Assembly (NCBI RefSeq): GCF_029168945.1
Contig: NC_083610.1
Coordinates: forward strand, 49,059,429 to 49,123,428
Direction of reading: 5' to 3'
Length of the DNA stretch: 64,000 nt
Origin: Cannabis sativa
Taxonomy: Eukaryota; Streptophyta; Magnoliopsida; Rosales; Cannabaceae
A program made the position numbers and the translations under genes. Positions 23,493 to 34,250 of the stretch are shown piece after piece. Every line of letters begins with the position of its first letter. Positions within the stretch are counted from its first letter, which is position 1. The notes beneath the pieces were generated by a model. It saw only the letters and a list, made by a program, of their open reading frames with translations, did not search any database and was not told where the DNA came from.

Positions 23493-24790
23493 TGTATAAT
23501 TAGTTTTTTTTAATTATATTTAATTAGGTAATGTTAGGTGTAATATGTGTCTGTTTAATTTTTTTTAATTAGGTAATGTAGTTTTTTTTTTAAAAAAATT
23601 TTTGAAATGGAGTTTGAGATTTTGATCCTTGAAGATTTTTTTTAGCTAGCGGCTACATTAATAAAATCCAAGTGAGATATCGTGGTGAACCGTTGTGTAC
23701 CAAATCGAGCAGAATTATCCTTTATCTTAATTTAAAGTTAAACAAACAAAATTAAAAATGTAGTTAAAAATATTTACAATATATTTTAAATATTTTAAAT
23801 TAAAATTTCTTTATATAAAATATTTACATTATTTTTATTTTTAAATATATGTAATAATATTATAAAATTAATAAAAAATATTATGTTAAGTAATATTATA
23901 TTCTATTAAAGTTAACTTAAAAAATTAAAAAATATCGTTACACAAATAATTACATTTTATATAGAATACATGTACAACATTGAGAGTTTATGATATTTAT
24001 AAAGAAGAGTGTCATATTATGTACTCATCATATATACTTGTGAACTTATCGCTAAGTTAAAAAAGAATAAAAATTATAATAAAAAGGCATTGGTGTTTGG
24101 GGGGACAAAGCTAAAGAAAATGAAGTTGGTGCTTTCGTATTTGGATTCCAACAAATAATATATATGGTTGGTGGAATCCCACCTTAAAATGCGGTACACA
24201 AGAAAGACACAACAAAACAAGGCTAGTAGGTTAAAAGCATATAATATAAATCAAAACTATATATAAACTGAATTATTCAAAATACTGTATATGGCTTATT
24301 ACAATTAATATAATTCATAAATAAAAATTAAATATAATAATAAATAAAAAACATTACTAGTAGTACTACTAATAAATAATTCATTGAATTACTTCTGTTA
24401 CTTTATTACACCACTTACATAAAGTCTTATTCTTATTTCTAAAATAAGAAAAGCTTTAGTTTATATATTTTATGTATATGATGGCCTATATGAAATCATA
24501 TGTCCGTCTACCGTTTCACGTAAATTAATGTATACCATTGGATTTATACAAATCCATATGTATGGGACAAATCAATTATGATCAAATATATCCAGAACAA
24601 TATGCATACGATGCTCTGGAAAAAAAAAAGTTCGCAGAATATTATTATTTTTTATTTATTTATTTTTGTAATAGGTCATTTTTTAAAACGTGAATGAAAA
24701 TATGAAACATATATAATTGTATATGAAAATATAGAACAAATAAATATATACACGATATAATTAAATGATCGAAATATCTTCAACCATTGA
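23493..24790. other. AT-rich sequence without recognisable genes
   Basis: No ORF over 60 codons and no repeat from elsewhere in the window is seen. A short conserved-looking stretch (24080-24230) is not AT-rich but shows no coding pattern. Confidence 0.5.
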
Positions 24791-25773
24791 TTTTTTTGAG
24801 CTGCAATCTAACACAAGTTTTAGACTGATTAGTGTGAGTAACTGGACTTTCAAACTCTCTCTACTCTCTTTAGATGGATTTACTTTACAGAATGAGTAGT
24901 GAGCTCGAAGATCGAGACCCTATATTTATATAGGTGAGACCTTCTATCAACGTTTTCGTCATAATTAATTGTTAAAATATTTTGAGAATTAAATTAGGAA
25001 ATCAAACTATATATATATATTGAGAAGAGTGCTAATTACAACCGCCTATTACTACCTCTTAATCAAACTCTACGTCTGAAATCACATGTAGAAATATTTT
25101 TTTTCAATTTTTTTTTTTTCACAGCAGTATTCGTTATAGTTACAGTATCATCCCTGTAAATTTTTGAAATTTTTTGAATAGTTTACAATACCGAAAATAG
25201 AGTTCCTGATATTCCAGTTTACCACACGCGTTCGAAAAACTTCAAACGTATTTTCAACACTGTATACTATTCAAAAAATTTCAAAAATTTACGGGGATGA
25301 TGTTGTAAGCATAACGAACATCCCCGTAAAAAAGTTTGAAAAAAAATATTCCGACATATGCTTTCGACCGTAGAGGTTGACTAAGAGGTTGTAACAGGAG
25401 GTTGACGGTAGCACTCCTCATATATTGAATATCAACCAATTAATTGTGTCCAAATTCAAAGAATATAAAATATTCATTTATCTTAAATTAATTCATTGAT
25501 TTTATTTTTAAAATAGAAAATATTCTAAAATTCTCCCACTTGGTCAGCATTTAGATTTATCTCTTAAACCTAGCATTCATCATTACATAATAAACATATG
25601 AATCATAGCCAGGTCCTTATTATATGTCGAGTATTATCTTCCATGGATTACGATATATTCATTCTATGACAATGTACTTTATGTGGCAATCTACTTAAGT
25701 AAACAAATCCTAAACCATATGATTATTCTGGTCCGCTTACGATAATTTTCTCAGATGAAATTAAGGTGCACAT
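24791..25773 (-). repeat. Probable copia LTR and internal tail, minus strand, carrying a MITE
   Basis: On the minus strand 'gctgaccaagtgggagaat' (25528-25548) looks like a copia polypurine tract followed by a decayed LTR running to about 24795. That LTR has a TATA-like 'ctatataaatatag' at about 24924-24938 and is interrupted by the MITE at 25024-25419. The LTR start is TT rather than TG, so this is tentative. 25550-25773 would be the internal tail and has no coding match. Confidence 0.35.
25015..25428. mobile_element. Foldback MITE, Mutator type, with 9-bp target duplication
   Basis: The element is 25024-25419 (396 bp), flanked by the perfect 9-bp duplication ATATATTGA (25015-25023 and 25420-25428). 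Its termini are GAAGAGTGCTA and, on the other strand, GAGGAGTGCTA. Nearly the whole element is an inverted repeat with arms of about 190 bp, so it can fold into one long hairpin. It has no ORF. The 9-bp duplication is diagnostic of the Mutator superfamily. Confidence 0.9.
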
Positions 25774-26078
25774 TGTTGACCTCGCATCTAGCCAACGACA
25801 GTGAGTAAAGATAAAGCTATTAGATAAAATAAATAATAGAAAGCAAAAACAACAAGTAAAGAAAACACCAAAATTTCTAGAGGTTTGGCCCTGTGAGAAT
25901 TGTAACAGCCTACTCCTCTTTTTGTTGTATTGACTTGAGAAACAAGAATAAAGTATTCTCTCTCGAAAGCTCTTACAATTAATCTCTGCATAATTCTCTC
26001 TTGAGTGTTCATCTTAATCAAATCTCGTGTCCCTAAATAGTGAATTTGTACCACTATTTATAGGAGCTTATTACATGA
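25774..26078 (-). repeat. Tat-type LTR fragment, inverted and truncated
   Basis: On the minus strand it begins in 'cctataaatagtgg' and ends 'tcactgtcgttggct...gcgaggtcaaca' at 25774, the same order and wording as 2370-2671 of the Tat 5' LTR ('ctataaatagtgatg' and 'tcactgtcgttggct...gcgaggtcaaca'). The middle is diverged. The copia LTR at 26079 cuts it, and no primer-binding site follows it, so it is a 3' or solo LTR. Confidence 0.75.
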
Positions 26079-26421
26079 TGTTGAGAAACACCTATGATCA
26101 TCTGCATACACACACACATCGAAGGATCTCCAAAAAACACACACGAAAGTATCCCACAGAACCAAAGACACAACCACACAAACTTGAGCTCTGAAAAATA
26201 CTATTTTATTGATTTAGGAATGTGTTTACAAGCTGATAATTACACTTGGTTCTCTACATCAAAAAATAGAGCCAAATGGCATTTATAGCTAACTAATCAC
26301 TAAGGGGTACCAACTGTCATAACTGTCGAGATGGCAGTTATGGCAGTCACACTTACAACTTGAAACACAAAAGGTTACACATAATAATCTGAATACACAT
26401 TTCAGTCCATATAATCTAACA
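26079..26421 (-). repeat. 3' LTR of an interrupted copia element
   Basis: On the minus strand it starts TGTTAGATTATATGG directly after a polypurine tract (AAGGTGGAGAAT, 26422-26433) and ends CTCAACA at 26079. At 343 bp it is short. The matching 5' LTR is not in the window because the 5' half of the element is lost at 47484. Confidence 0.75.
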
Positions 26422-26433
26422 ATTCTCCACCTT

Positions 26434-26856
26434 AAACTGATAATGTGTACCAAGTTAAGACTAAGAATTTGAGATTTTTAAGATGTTGAGACAATGTTCA
26501 AATTTTTCTGCAGGTAGTGACTTAGTAAGCATGTCTGCAGCATTCTCTTCTGTTCTAACTTTGATGATTTGAACCTTGCCACTAGATAGAACATCTGGAA
26601 TAAAGTGTAATCTAACATCAATGTGCTTTGTTCTCTCATGAAAGACTTGATTCTTACTCAGATGTAAAGCACTTTGACTGTCACAATGGATGCAAACAGT
26701 CTGTTGATCGATCCCTAGTTCCCTTGTTATACATTTGAGCCACAAGGCTTCTTTGATAGCTTATGTACAAGCTATGTATTGTACTTCTGTAGTAGAAAGA
26801 GCCACAACAACTTGGAGATTCTATTTTCAACTTATTGTACACTTGTTTAGCAGAAA
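26434..26856 (-). pseudogene. pol: Copia RNase H, C-terminal end of pol
   Basis: Translated on the minus strand it reads 'VVALSTTEVQYIACT', stop, 'AIKEALWLK', then 'CDSQSALHLSKNQVFHERTK' and 'HIDVRLHFIPD', ending 'ENAADMLTKSLP...' and a stop at 26461. This is the conserved C-terminus of Ty1/copia pol, with the RNase H aspartates D (CDSQ) and D (HIDVR). An in-frame TAG breaks it near 26760. The upstream part continues at 46388 after the LARD-like insertion. Confidence 0.85.
26852..26856 (+). repeat. Target-site duplication of the LARD-like element, left copy (AGAAA)
   Basis: AGAAA precedes the LTR at 26857 and recurs at 46383-46387 after the other LTR. Confidence 0.9.
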
Positions 26857-28752
26857 TGTTGGAAATTATTTTACCAGGATCTTAGATCTACTCACAAGTA
26901 TGTTTATTAACATCCTAAATAAGAACTTTCTAAAACGATAAATTAAACACATATAAAGTTTAAGAAACCTTACATTGGGTGCAGCGGAATTAAATGACTC
27001 CTTCCGTTCAGATATCTAGCCCTTGATTCCTTTCTGTAGCAGAGCATTATCAATATCTGAACCTGGATCTCTTTCTCTGAATCTTTGATGCTTAAACTCC
27101 TTTTGCTGAATGTCTTTCTTCACGATCTTCCTCACTATGATTGAGGTATCACTTGATGTGTGTGGGCACTACTCATACACTAAGGTAGTTCGAAATTCAA
27201 AGGAAGAGAAAGAAGAAGTGGCAGCTAAAGATAGGGAGAGAGAAAGGCTCAGGTTTTTCTCTGAAGGAAAAATAGAAAATTTAAGTGTAATTTTCCTGAA
27301 GCCTTCACTATCTATTTATAGCATTCCACTAGGGTTAGGTTTGAATTATTTGGTATTAAAATAATGAAAAAATCAGTTTAAATTCCTACAAAAGTGGCTG
27401 GCCCTACACTTAGTGGATTGGGCCTTGCTTTTTGCAATTTTGCAATTTTAACACCTTTTGTATCTGATTTTCTCAAAAATGCCAATTTCCTAATTCAACC
27501 ATTTAAATGCCAATTCTAACTATTTAATAACTATAAATAATTATTAAATAATATTGTCATTTATCATATTTATTAATTGAACCATACAAAGTATCATAAT
27601 TAACAAATATGCCCCTATAAACTCTTTCTTTACAATTTCGCCCTTATTTAGTGAAAATTTCACAAATAGACATAGTCTAATTTGAGAATTATAATTGATT
27701 AATGAAAACCAATTATAAGAGTCTTACAAGCAATATTATCTCAACTAGTGGGGGGACCATGGGTCTATATAACCGAGCTTCCAATAAGTAGATCAAGAAT
27801 TTAGTACTAAAATTCACTAACTTATTAATTCTTCGTTGAATCCACGCATAGAACTTAGAATTGCACTCTCAGTATATAGAATGCTCTATATGTTCCACCA
27901 TATAGACACATCATTAGTTATCCATTGTTATAATTCTAATGTGATCAATTATCCTCTATATGAATGATCTACACAGTAAAGGGATTAAATTACCGTAACA
28001 CCCTACTATGTATTTTATCCTTAAAACACTTGACCCCGTATAAATGATATTTCAGCTTATGTGAAATGAGATCTCCACCATTTATTTTCGTTTGATCAAG
28101 CTCGAAGGAGATCATCCTTTGCTTACTATTCGCCAGATAGAAGCTATAGATTCCATGTTTATGCTAGCGCTCCCACTCAATTGCACTACTGTGTTCCCAA
28201 AAAGTACGTATCACCCTGACCTAAAAGTAGGCTTAACTAACAATTCAAGGAACACGAATAGCCTTTCAAGATTGAGCCTAATCATAACAGGATTAAGATC
28301 ATTTGATCTAGGATCAACTTGGCGATATTGACTTGAATAGATTTTACGGTAAGTTTAATTAAGTCTAAGTCAAAGTTCAATATCGGTCCCTTCCGATGCA
28401 TACTCCATGCATCCAACCTGAGCTTTACTTTAACCAATGTTCTGGAAAGAACATAGTATTTCTCCAAATACAAGTAAACTCTTGTTGTAGATTATCATAT
28501 CAGTAAAACCCTATGTCTGATAAATCTAGGAAACTTTATTCACATAGTCATGTTTACTTTCCAATGTGTTGACGGCACAATAAACAGGATCAAGTATGTG
28601 AAAAGGGTTTCAAATGAATTTATACATTATGTACATATAATCATGAAATAAATCATGTGAACCATGCAACATTAAATGTTATTTCTGATCTATATTAATA
28701 AGTAAATCTGATTATATTGAAATGAGTTTTATTTAGGGCATAAAACCCAACA
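26857..28752 (-). repeat. 3' LTR of the LARD-like element
   Basis: It matches 44487-46382 base for base apart from scattered changes, with identical length. A minus-strand TATA box CTATAAATAG lies at 27312-27321. The inner border is followed by 'aactcccacttgc', the complement of a GCAAGTGGGAG polypurine tract (28753-28765). Confidence 0.9.
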
Positions 28753-30551
28753 AACTCCCACTTGCACTAATATAAAATAAAAAGTGCGTTTCAAATAATC
28801 TCAACACCTTGATATACAAATCAAGTGTAGTAGTAGTAAACTCCTCGTAATAGGATCTGAAAGGTTGAATTAACCACAACCTTTTCTCCACTATTACTCT
28901 TCCTTTAATCACAAAATCATTGATAATGTGAAATTCCTCTCTATATGTCTACTCTCTTGGGATACTGGATTCTATATCTTTGGCAACTACTTTTGGTTAA
29001 TCAGGAAATTAACACTAGTAGTTTAAGGCAATTTGGAATGATGCCAAAAATGTATAGAACTTTCCTTAGACTGAATAAGTACCTTTCCTGCAACCTTAAC
29101 ATTCAGTCCCTCTCTGGTAGACCTAGAGACTTCAGATAGGTTTTTAGACTTCTCCAAAATCACTATTCCACCCCCAGAGTAACCACCATCTTATCAGAAA
29201 TATTTACTAGCACATAGGCAAATTTCGAAATCTGATGTGGTGTAGTCTAAGAGTTTTAAACACACTCTTATAGACTAACATATAGTTCCTCTTCTTAATC
29301 TTAGGATTTACTTGATTGTCTTCCAATGTTCTTCTCCTGGATTAATCTGATACCTACTCATTACTCCCACTCAACAGCAGGTGTCTGGTCTAAGGCATAC
29401 AAAAGCATATCTAAGACCTCTCACTGTTGATATAAGAAATTCTTTCATGGCTTTATCTTTTCTGGAATAGTTAAGACTTTTCCTTAGATAAATAAAATCT
29501 ATACCTAAGAAGTTGTGAAGCTTCTATAGATTGCCATTAGAAAGAAAATGCTTCAGCATCTTACTAAAATAAGTTGCTTGCATTAGAGTAAGTAATTACC
29601 AGGTATACCACAAGCCATATGTTTAGATAAACTCAAACCTATAATACTAGGAACAGGAAGTTTGTTAAGTCCATTGAATAGACTTATTAACTAAAATTTC
29701 CTTTTATGTCCTTGTAATAGAAAACTTTAGGTTACTCCATGTGAATGGATTAAACCATAGTTCTATTGGCTTTCTTCTTAGTTTCTTATCTTGACAATCC
29801 ATTACTTGTTTAAACTCACAATGGATTTTAATCACTAGTGTCTCCCAAGTCATAAGAAGGTGAGTTCCTAGAAATTCTCCCACTACGACAAGGCACCGTG
29901 AATTATGTCTAAGAAAACTAAATGGTATTGATCTCTTCGGTTGTGACAAGACAACAGAGGCAGTGGGATCATCATATGTTATATAAGATGATAGAACACT
30001 TTTGGAATCAAGAATTAAATATCTCCTTTATTCGCTACTTGTTTTCAGACTTAGTCATTATCTTAGAAAAGTAGTATTTGTTTGAACAAACACTTTCTTA
30101 TCTATTGACAATGGGATGGTCCACCCCTAATCACTTAGAATAGCTAACAAACCATGGTTAATGGTTCTAGGTTTTCTTAAGATTTTGATTAGGTCATCCA
30201 TGAATCTAGTAATGATTTACATTAAGTATACAACCATTACATCATTCTGAAATTGTATCACCATAGAAGGAATTAGGCAACGACTACTAACTAATCATCA
30301 ACATGCAACTCGAAATTTTTGGGGAGGTAAGTTTGGATATAATTCAAAAATCAATTTAATAATCTTTGAACTGCATATCTACTAACTATTTCTCCACCCC
30401 TATCAGTTCGCAAGATCTTTAACCACTTACCTTAATGGTTTTAACTATTGCTAGAAATTAATGAAATTTTTCAAACATTTCAAATTTCTTTGCTAAAAGG
30501 TATAATCTAGAGTTATCGTTTTAAGAATACAACGAAAAACTCATATCCACC
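28753..30551 (-). other. LARD-like internal region, 3' segment
   Basis: Apart from the purine tract at 28753-28765 I recognise no coding sequence. ORFs are short and match no retrotransposon domain. Moderately AT-rich. Confidence 0.5.
30547..30551 (+). repeat. Target-site duplication of E3, left copy (CCACC)
   Basis: CCACC precedes 30552 and is repeated at 39975-39979. Confidence 0.9.
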
Positions 30552-32792
30552 TGTAAAGCCCGCTTAGTTAATTTGGAAATTAGCAGTTATTTATGATTAA
30601 TCAGGAAATTATTTATAGCTATTTAAATAATTTATCATTTTTATTTATGGAATTCAGATATGCATAATTATGTCATCAGCAGTTTTTATATTTCGCATTT
30701 CCGGTGTCCGGTATTTTGGAACTCGGCGTTTGGCTCAGTAGAAATCACAACTTAGTATGTTAGTATTTTGGGGACGGGTTTTAGACATTGGGAATGTCGG
30801 GAATGGCCGGGAATTTAGAATGTCCCAAAAATACCCCTTTAGTATGATTTTAGTGATTTTATGGTAGAGGGGCAAAATGGTCTTTTTGCCCCATTAGTAT
30901 TTTGTCTTTTATGACTTTATGAAATGGAAAATAAATAATTAATTAAGTGTTTATTTGGCTGAAATAGATGATTTATGTGATTTATATTTCCCTTTTCTCA
31001 AATTTCAACACTTAGTCATTTTAAAGAAATTAGAAAAAAATCACTCAAAGCTCTCTCTTCCTCCCTCTTTTCGGTTTGGTGTTGGGCTGCTAGGGCAGAG
31101 ATTTTCCTCTTCAAAGCTTGTGATTTTCTCCTCCTCTAAGTGTAATTCAAGTCTAGGTTTGATTCCTTTTATTTCCCTTTGTGTTTTATTCAAGAAAAAT
31201 GATGAAAATGGATGAAATGCATGTGATTGTGAAATGTTCTTGCTGCTGTGATTTTGTTGTTAATTTATGGATTCAAAGCATGATTTTTGATGTTAAATGA
31301 GTTGTGTGAAGCATGAGTAGCTAGATTGTTCAAGCTTTTAAATTATATGTGAAAATTGATGATTTTTGTGAGAAAATGCTATGTTTAGTTTCTGTGTTAT
31401 TGCTGGTTGTTATTGTTAGTTTGCAGAGGTGTTTTAATGCTTAGTTAAGTAGAATTAACTAGGCTAGGGTGCATGCTAGTGGGTTTAACCAAGTTTGAGT
31501 TCTTGAACTCAAAGCTTGGTCTTCAATGGTGAAATTTGCTTGTGAGGTTTCTGGGTAGGTTTGAGGCCTTGGAATGGTCATTTGGGACCTATAGAGCAGG
31601 TCTGGAAAGTTTGGGATCAATTGGGTTCGAATTGGTCAAGATATGTGAATTTTTGGTTGCTGCCTGCGAGGAACCGGAATTCCGGTTGAGCATCCGGAAT
31701 TCCGGATGGGGGTTCAGATTTTTCCAGAACCGGAATTCCGGTTGGGCAACCGGTCTTCCGGTTGGGGATTTTTCAGAACCCTAGTTTTCCTCGTTTTTGG
31801 GTTTTTAGGGGTATTGACATGCTTTTTATCGATAGGAAAACTTTTAGTTTCGAGTTTTAGTCCCCGGGAAGTGATTTAGCGTGTCACTTATAGCGTTGTG
31901 ATTTTTATGGTTTAGGAGCCAGTAATCCGCCATTCAGCTTCAGTTCCAGTCAGGTTGACCGGCACACCTGAAATCGGAATCCAGGTAAGATTAGTATAAC
32001 AGTATGCATATGTAGATTACATGTTTAGCGTGCATGTAGGAAGCCTGTTAGTTTACATTAGATATGTATTTAGGCTTCGAACCACCCAACCCTGTCACGT
32101 CGGTACGGTGGAGTATGACCGGCGGCGGAGTATGACCGGTTCGACCGATCAGCCGACACCGGTTGGTGGTTCGGTGCTATTGACCTATCCCGTCGGTACG
32201 AGCCGGAGTATGACCACAGGCGGAGTATGACCGGTTCGACCGATCAGGAGGATACTTGTCAATAGTACCGTCCCCTGAACGTTCAAAACTCAGTACCATG
32301 TTGGACATGGCAGTAGTGCTCAGTACCATGTTGGACATGGCAGTAGCGGGACTCAGTATCGTGTTGGACACGGCAGTCAGTTTTATGTATGATATTAGTA
32401 TGCTTTTCTTACTGAGTCTGTCGACTCACAGTTTACGTTCATGTGTAGGTAAAGGCAAGGCAGTTGCTGATGGACCGTGAGCGAGCTTATGGGATTGTAC
32501 ATGTCGGGGCGGTTAGGCCTGGAGCGTACGATCCTCGGGACGACAGTGGCTGAGATTTTTGTAACGGTCGTTAGATGACCTTATTTTGATGTAAAAGTTG
32601 AATAGTAAAAACGTTTGTAAATATTTTTATAAATCGGGATCCCGAGACTTTTTGTTAAAATGGTTTATAAGTTTAATGAAAAAGCAAAATTTTAATTAAT
32701 CACGTTTTCCCATAAACCTCGTTGATTAGCAACGAGCTGCACAAAGACGTTTAAAAATCACGTAATACGCCTAAATTAGTTAGGGTGTTACA
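30552..32792 (+). repeat. E3 5' LTR
   Basis: It carries four spaced palindromes (31672-31687, 31692-31707, 31728-31743, 31748-31763), a candidate intron (31985-32448) enclosing tandem 'ggagtatgacc' units and three TTGGA-loop hairpins (32296-32372), the TGAGTC hairpin (32413-32428), TCGGGATCCCGA (32634-32645) and a U5 hairpin (32718-32736). An 86-codon ORF (30955-31215) is repeated in the other LTR but resembles no protein. Confidence 0.95.
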
Positions 32793-33073
32793 ACTTGGTA
32801 TCGTAGCCGCTGTGTTGTCTTCCGAAGATCGTCACGACATGTACAATCATCATCAGCAGCTAGCTCGGTTCACGGTTCAGTAAGCCTTTATTGCTTTAGT
32901 AGTTTATTTTATTCAGTTATGAAAAAGAAAAGCCTGTTAGGAAGCATGTTAGTAGCCTGATAGTAGAATAGGCGCATGTTTCATTTCTAATTTCCAAATT
33001 AAGCGGCATTAGTAAGCTCGCCTTGAATACGACCTGATATGCCAACTCTTGGTTTCGCAGGCGGTTCTAACTA

Positions 33074-34250
33074 GATGGACGCCAGGCGGACTACCAGAGT
33101 CGAGGCAACTCGGTGGGGTCGAATCGGGGAGAGGGAGCTCGGTTTCCCCACCTGCTGGGGGCCGAGGTAGAGGTCCCCGAGGCGGGGCTCGTGGTCGGGG
33201 TGATGAGAACCCGCCACGGGCTGCCCAGCTCCCCCGGCCGATCGGGGAGCCCCAAGGCGGGAGTTACGGTTTGCGGAGATGCAAGCCGGGATCGAAGAGC
33301 AAGACCTCGAGATTCGTAGGTTGAGACAGCGGGGTGCTCCCGCAGCCTCGTGCCGCAGTTCCGGTGGCACCCGCCCTCGCCGCCTGTGCCGAGATGGTAG
33401 TGGCGGCCCATAGATTGGAACCGTTGTATGAGAGGTTCGGAAGCAAGCACCTCCGTATTCCCGGGAGGTCCGGATGTGTCGAAAGCCGAGCGGTGGCTTA
33501 AGGTGATCACCGTAATCTTGAATTTTATGGGTGTCACCGCAACGATAGAGTGGTGTGCGCCACATTTCGGTTCCAGAGGACGCCCTGGTATGGTGGGACA
33601 TGGTGTCTCAGATCCATGACGTCACCACCATGACTTGGGAGAGGTTCCAAGAACTCTTCAACGCGAAGTACTACAATGAGGCGGTTAGAAGCGCCAAGAG
33701 GAAAGAGTTCGTTCACCTGACCCAGCGGGAGACCATGAGCGTCACCGAGTATACTACTCGGTTGACCGGCTGGCGAGGTTAGCCTCGGGAATTGTGCCAA
33801 CCGACTTCGGCGAAAGGAGAAGTATCCGGACGGGTTGAATCCCAAGATCGTGCATGACCCGATGATTACCACCGACGACGCACCACCTACGCTCGGATGG
33901 TGGAGAAGGCACCGCGAGCCGAGGGCGCAAAGGATGTATGTCGATTCGGCCGCATCTCGGTTGGTGGCGGAGCTCCTACCCCTCCCGCATCGTGATTTAG
34001 CGGGGAGTAGTGGTTCGGCCGTTGATCGCAGGAAGAGGGCACCCACGCTCCGGCGGCTCGAGTCGAACAAGAGGTTCCGGGGAACCGAACGGAGGAGTCA
34101 TCCTGGCGGTAACGAGAATCGCTTCTCCTATCCAGAGTGCCCTAGCTGCAAGAGGCACCATCGGGGAGAGTGCAAGGGGCGGGGATGCTTTCATTGTGGC
34201 ATGCCCGGCACTTCAAGAGGGAATGTCCCCGCTCGGCCGAAGCACCGAGA
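33074..34250 (+). pseudogene. gag: E3 gag pseudogene
   Basis: Translation from ATG 33074 begins 'MDARRTTRVEATRWGR' like the gag start of E2 and E4, then loses frame repeatedly. The clearest piece, 33555-33782, reads 'EDALVWWDMVSQIHDV', '[20 protein letters not shown]' and '[10 protein letters not shown]', matching E2 Gag residues 162-223. A zinc-knuckle remnant ('CFHCGMPG', near 34185-34215) follows. Many breaks look like single-base losses in short runs, for example 'cggttgaccgg' near 33760, where a T of TTT appears lost. Confidence 0.85.

Noticed and set aside
24080..24960. Possible host gene exon or promoter
   Set aside because: No sustained ORF or domain pattern; the TATA-like motif near 24930 fits a decayed LTR better.
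25788..26054. 88-codon minus-strand ORF with a hydrophobic C-terminus
   Set aside because: It coincides with the inverted Tat-type LTR fragment, so the hydrophobic stretch is a translation of T-rich LTR sequence.
27110..27364. 84-codon ORF, nearly identical at 44740-44994
   Set aside because: It is inside the LARD-like LTRs, antisense to the element, and duplicated only because the LTRs are. The 79-codon pair at 28092 and 45722 is rejected for the same reason.
30955..31215. 86-codon ORF, identical at 38138-38398
   Set aside because: It lies in the E3 LTRs; identity reflects LTR duplication at insertion, and no known protein pattern is visible.
32095..32375. Possible CRISPR-like array of short repeats
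   Set aside because: Units are contiguous tandem repeats without unique spacers, inside a plant LTR.
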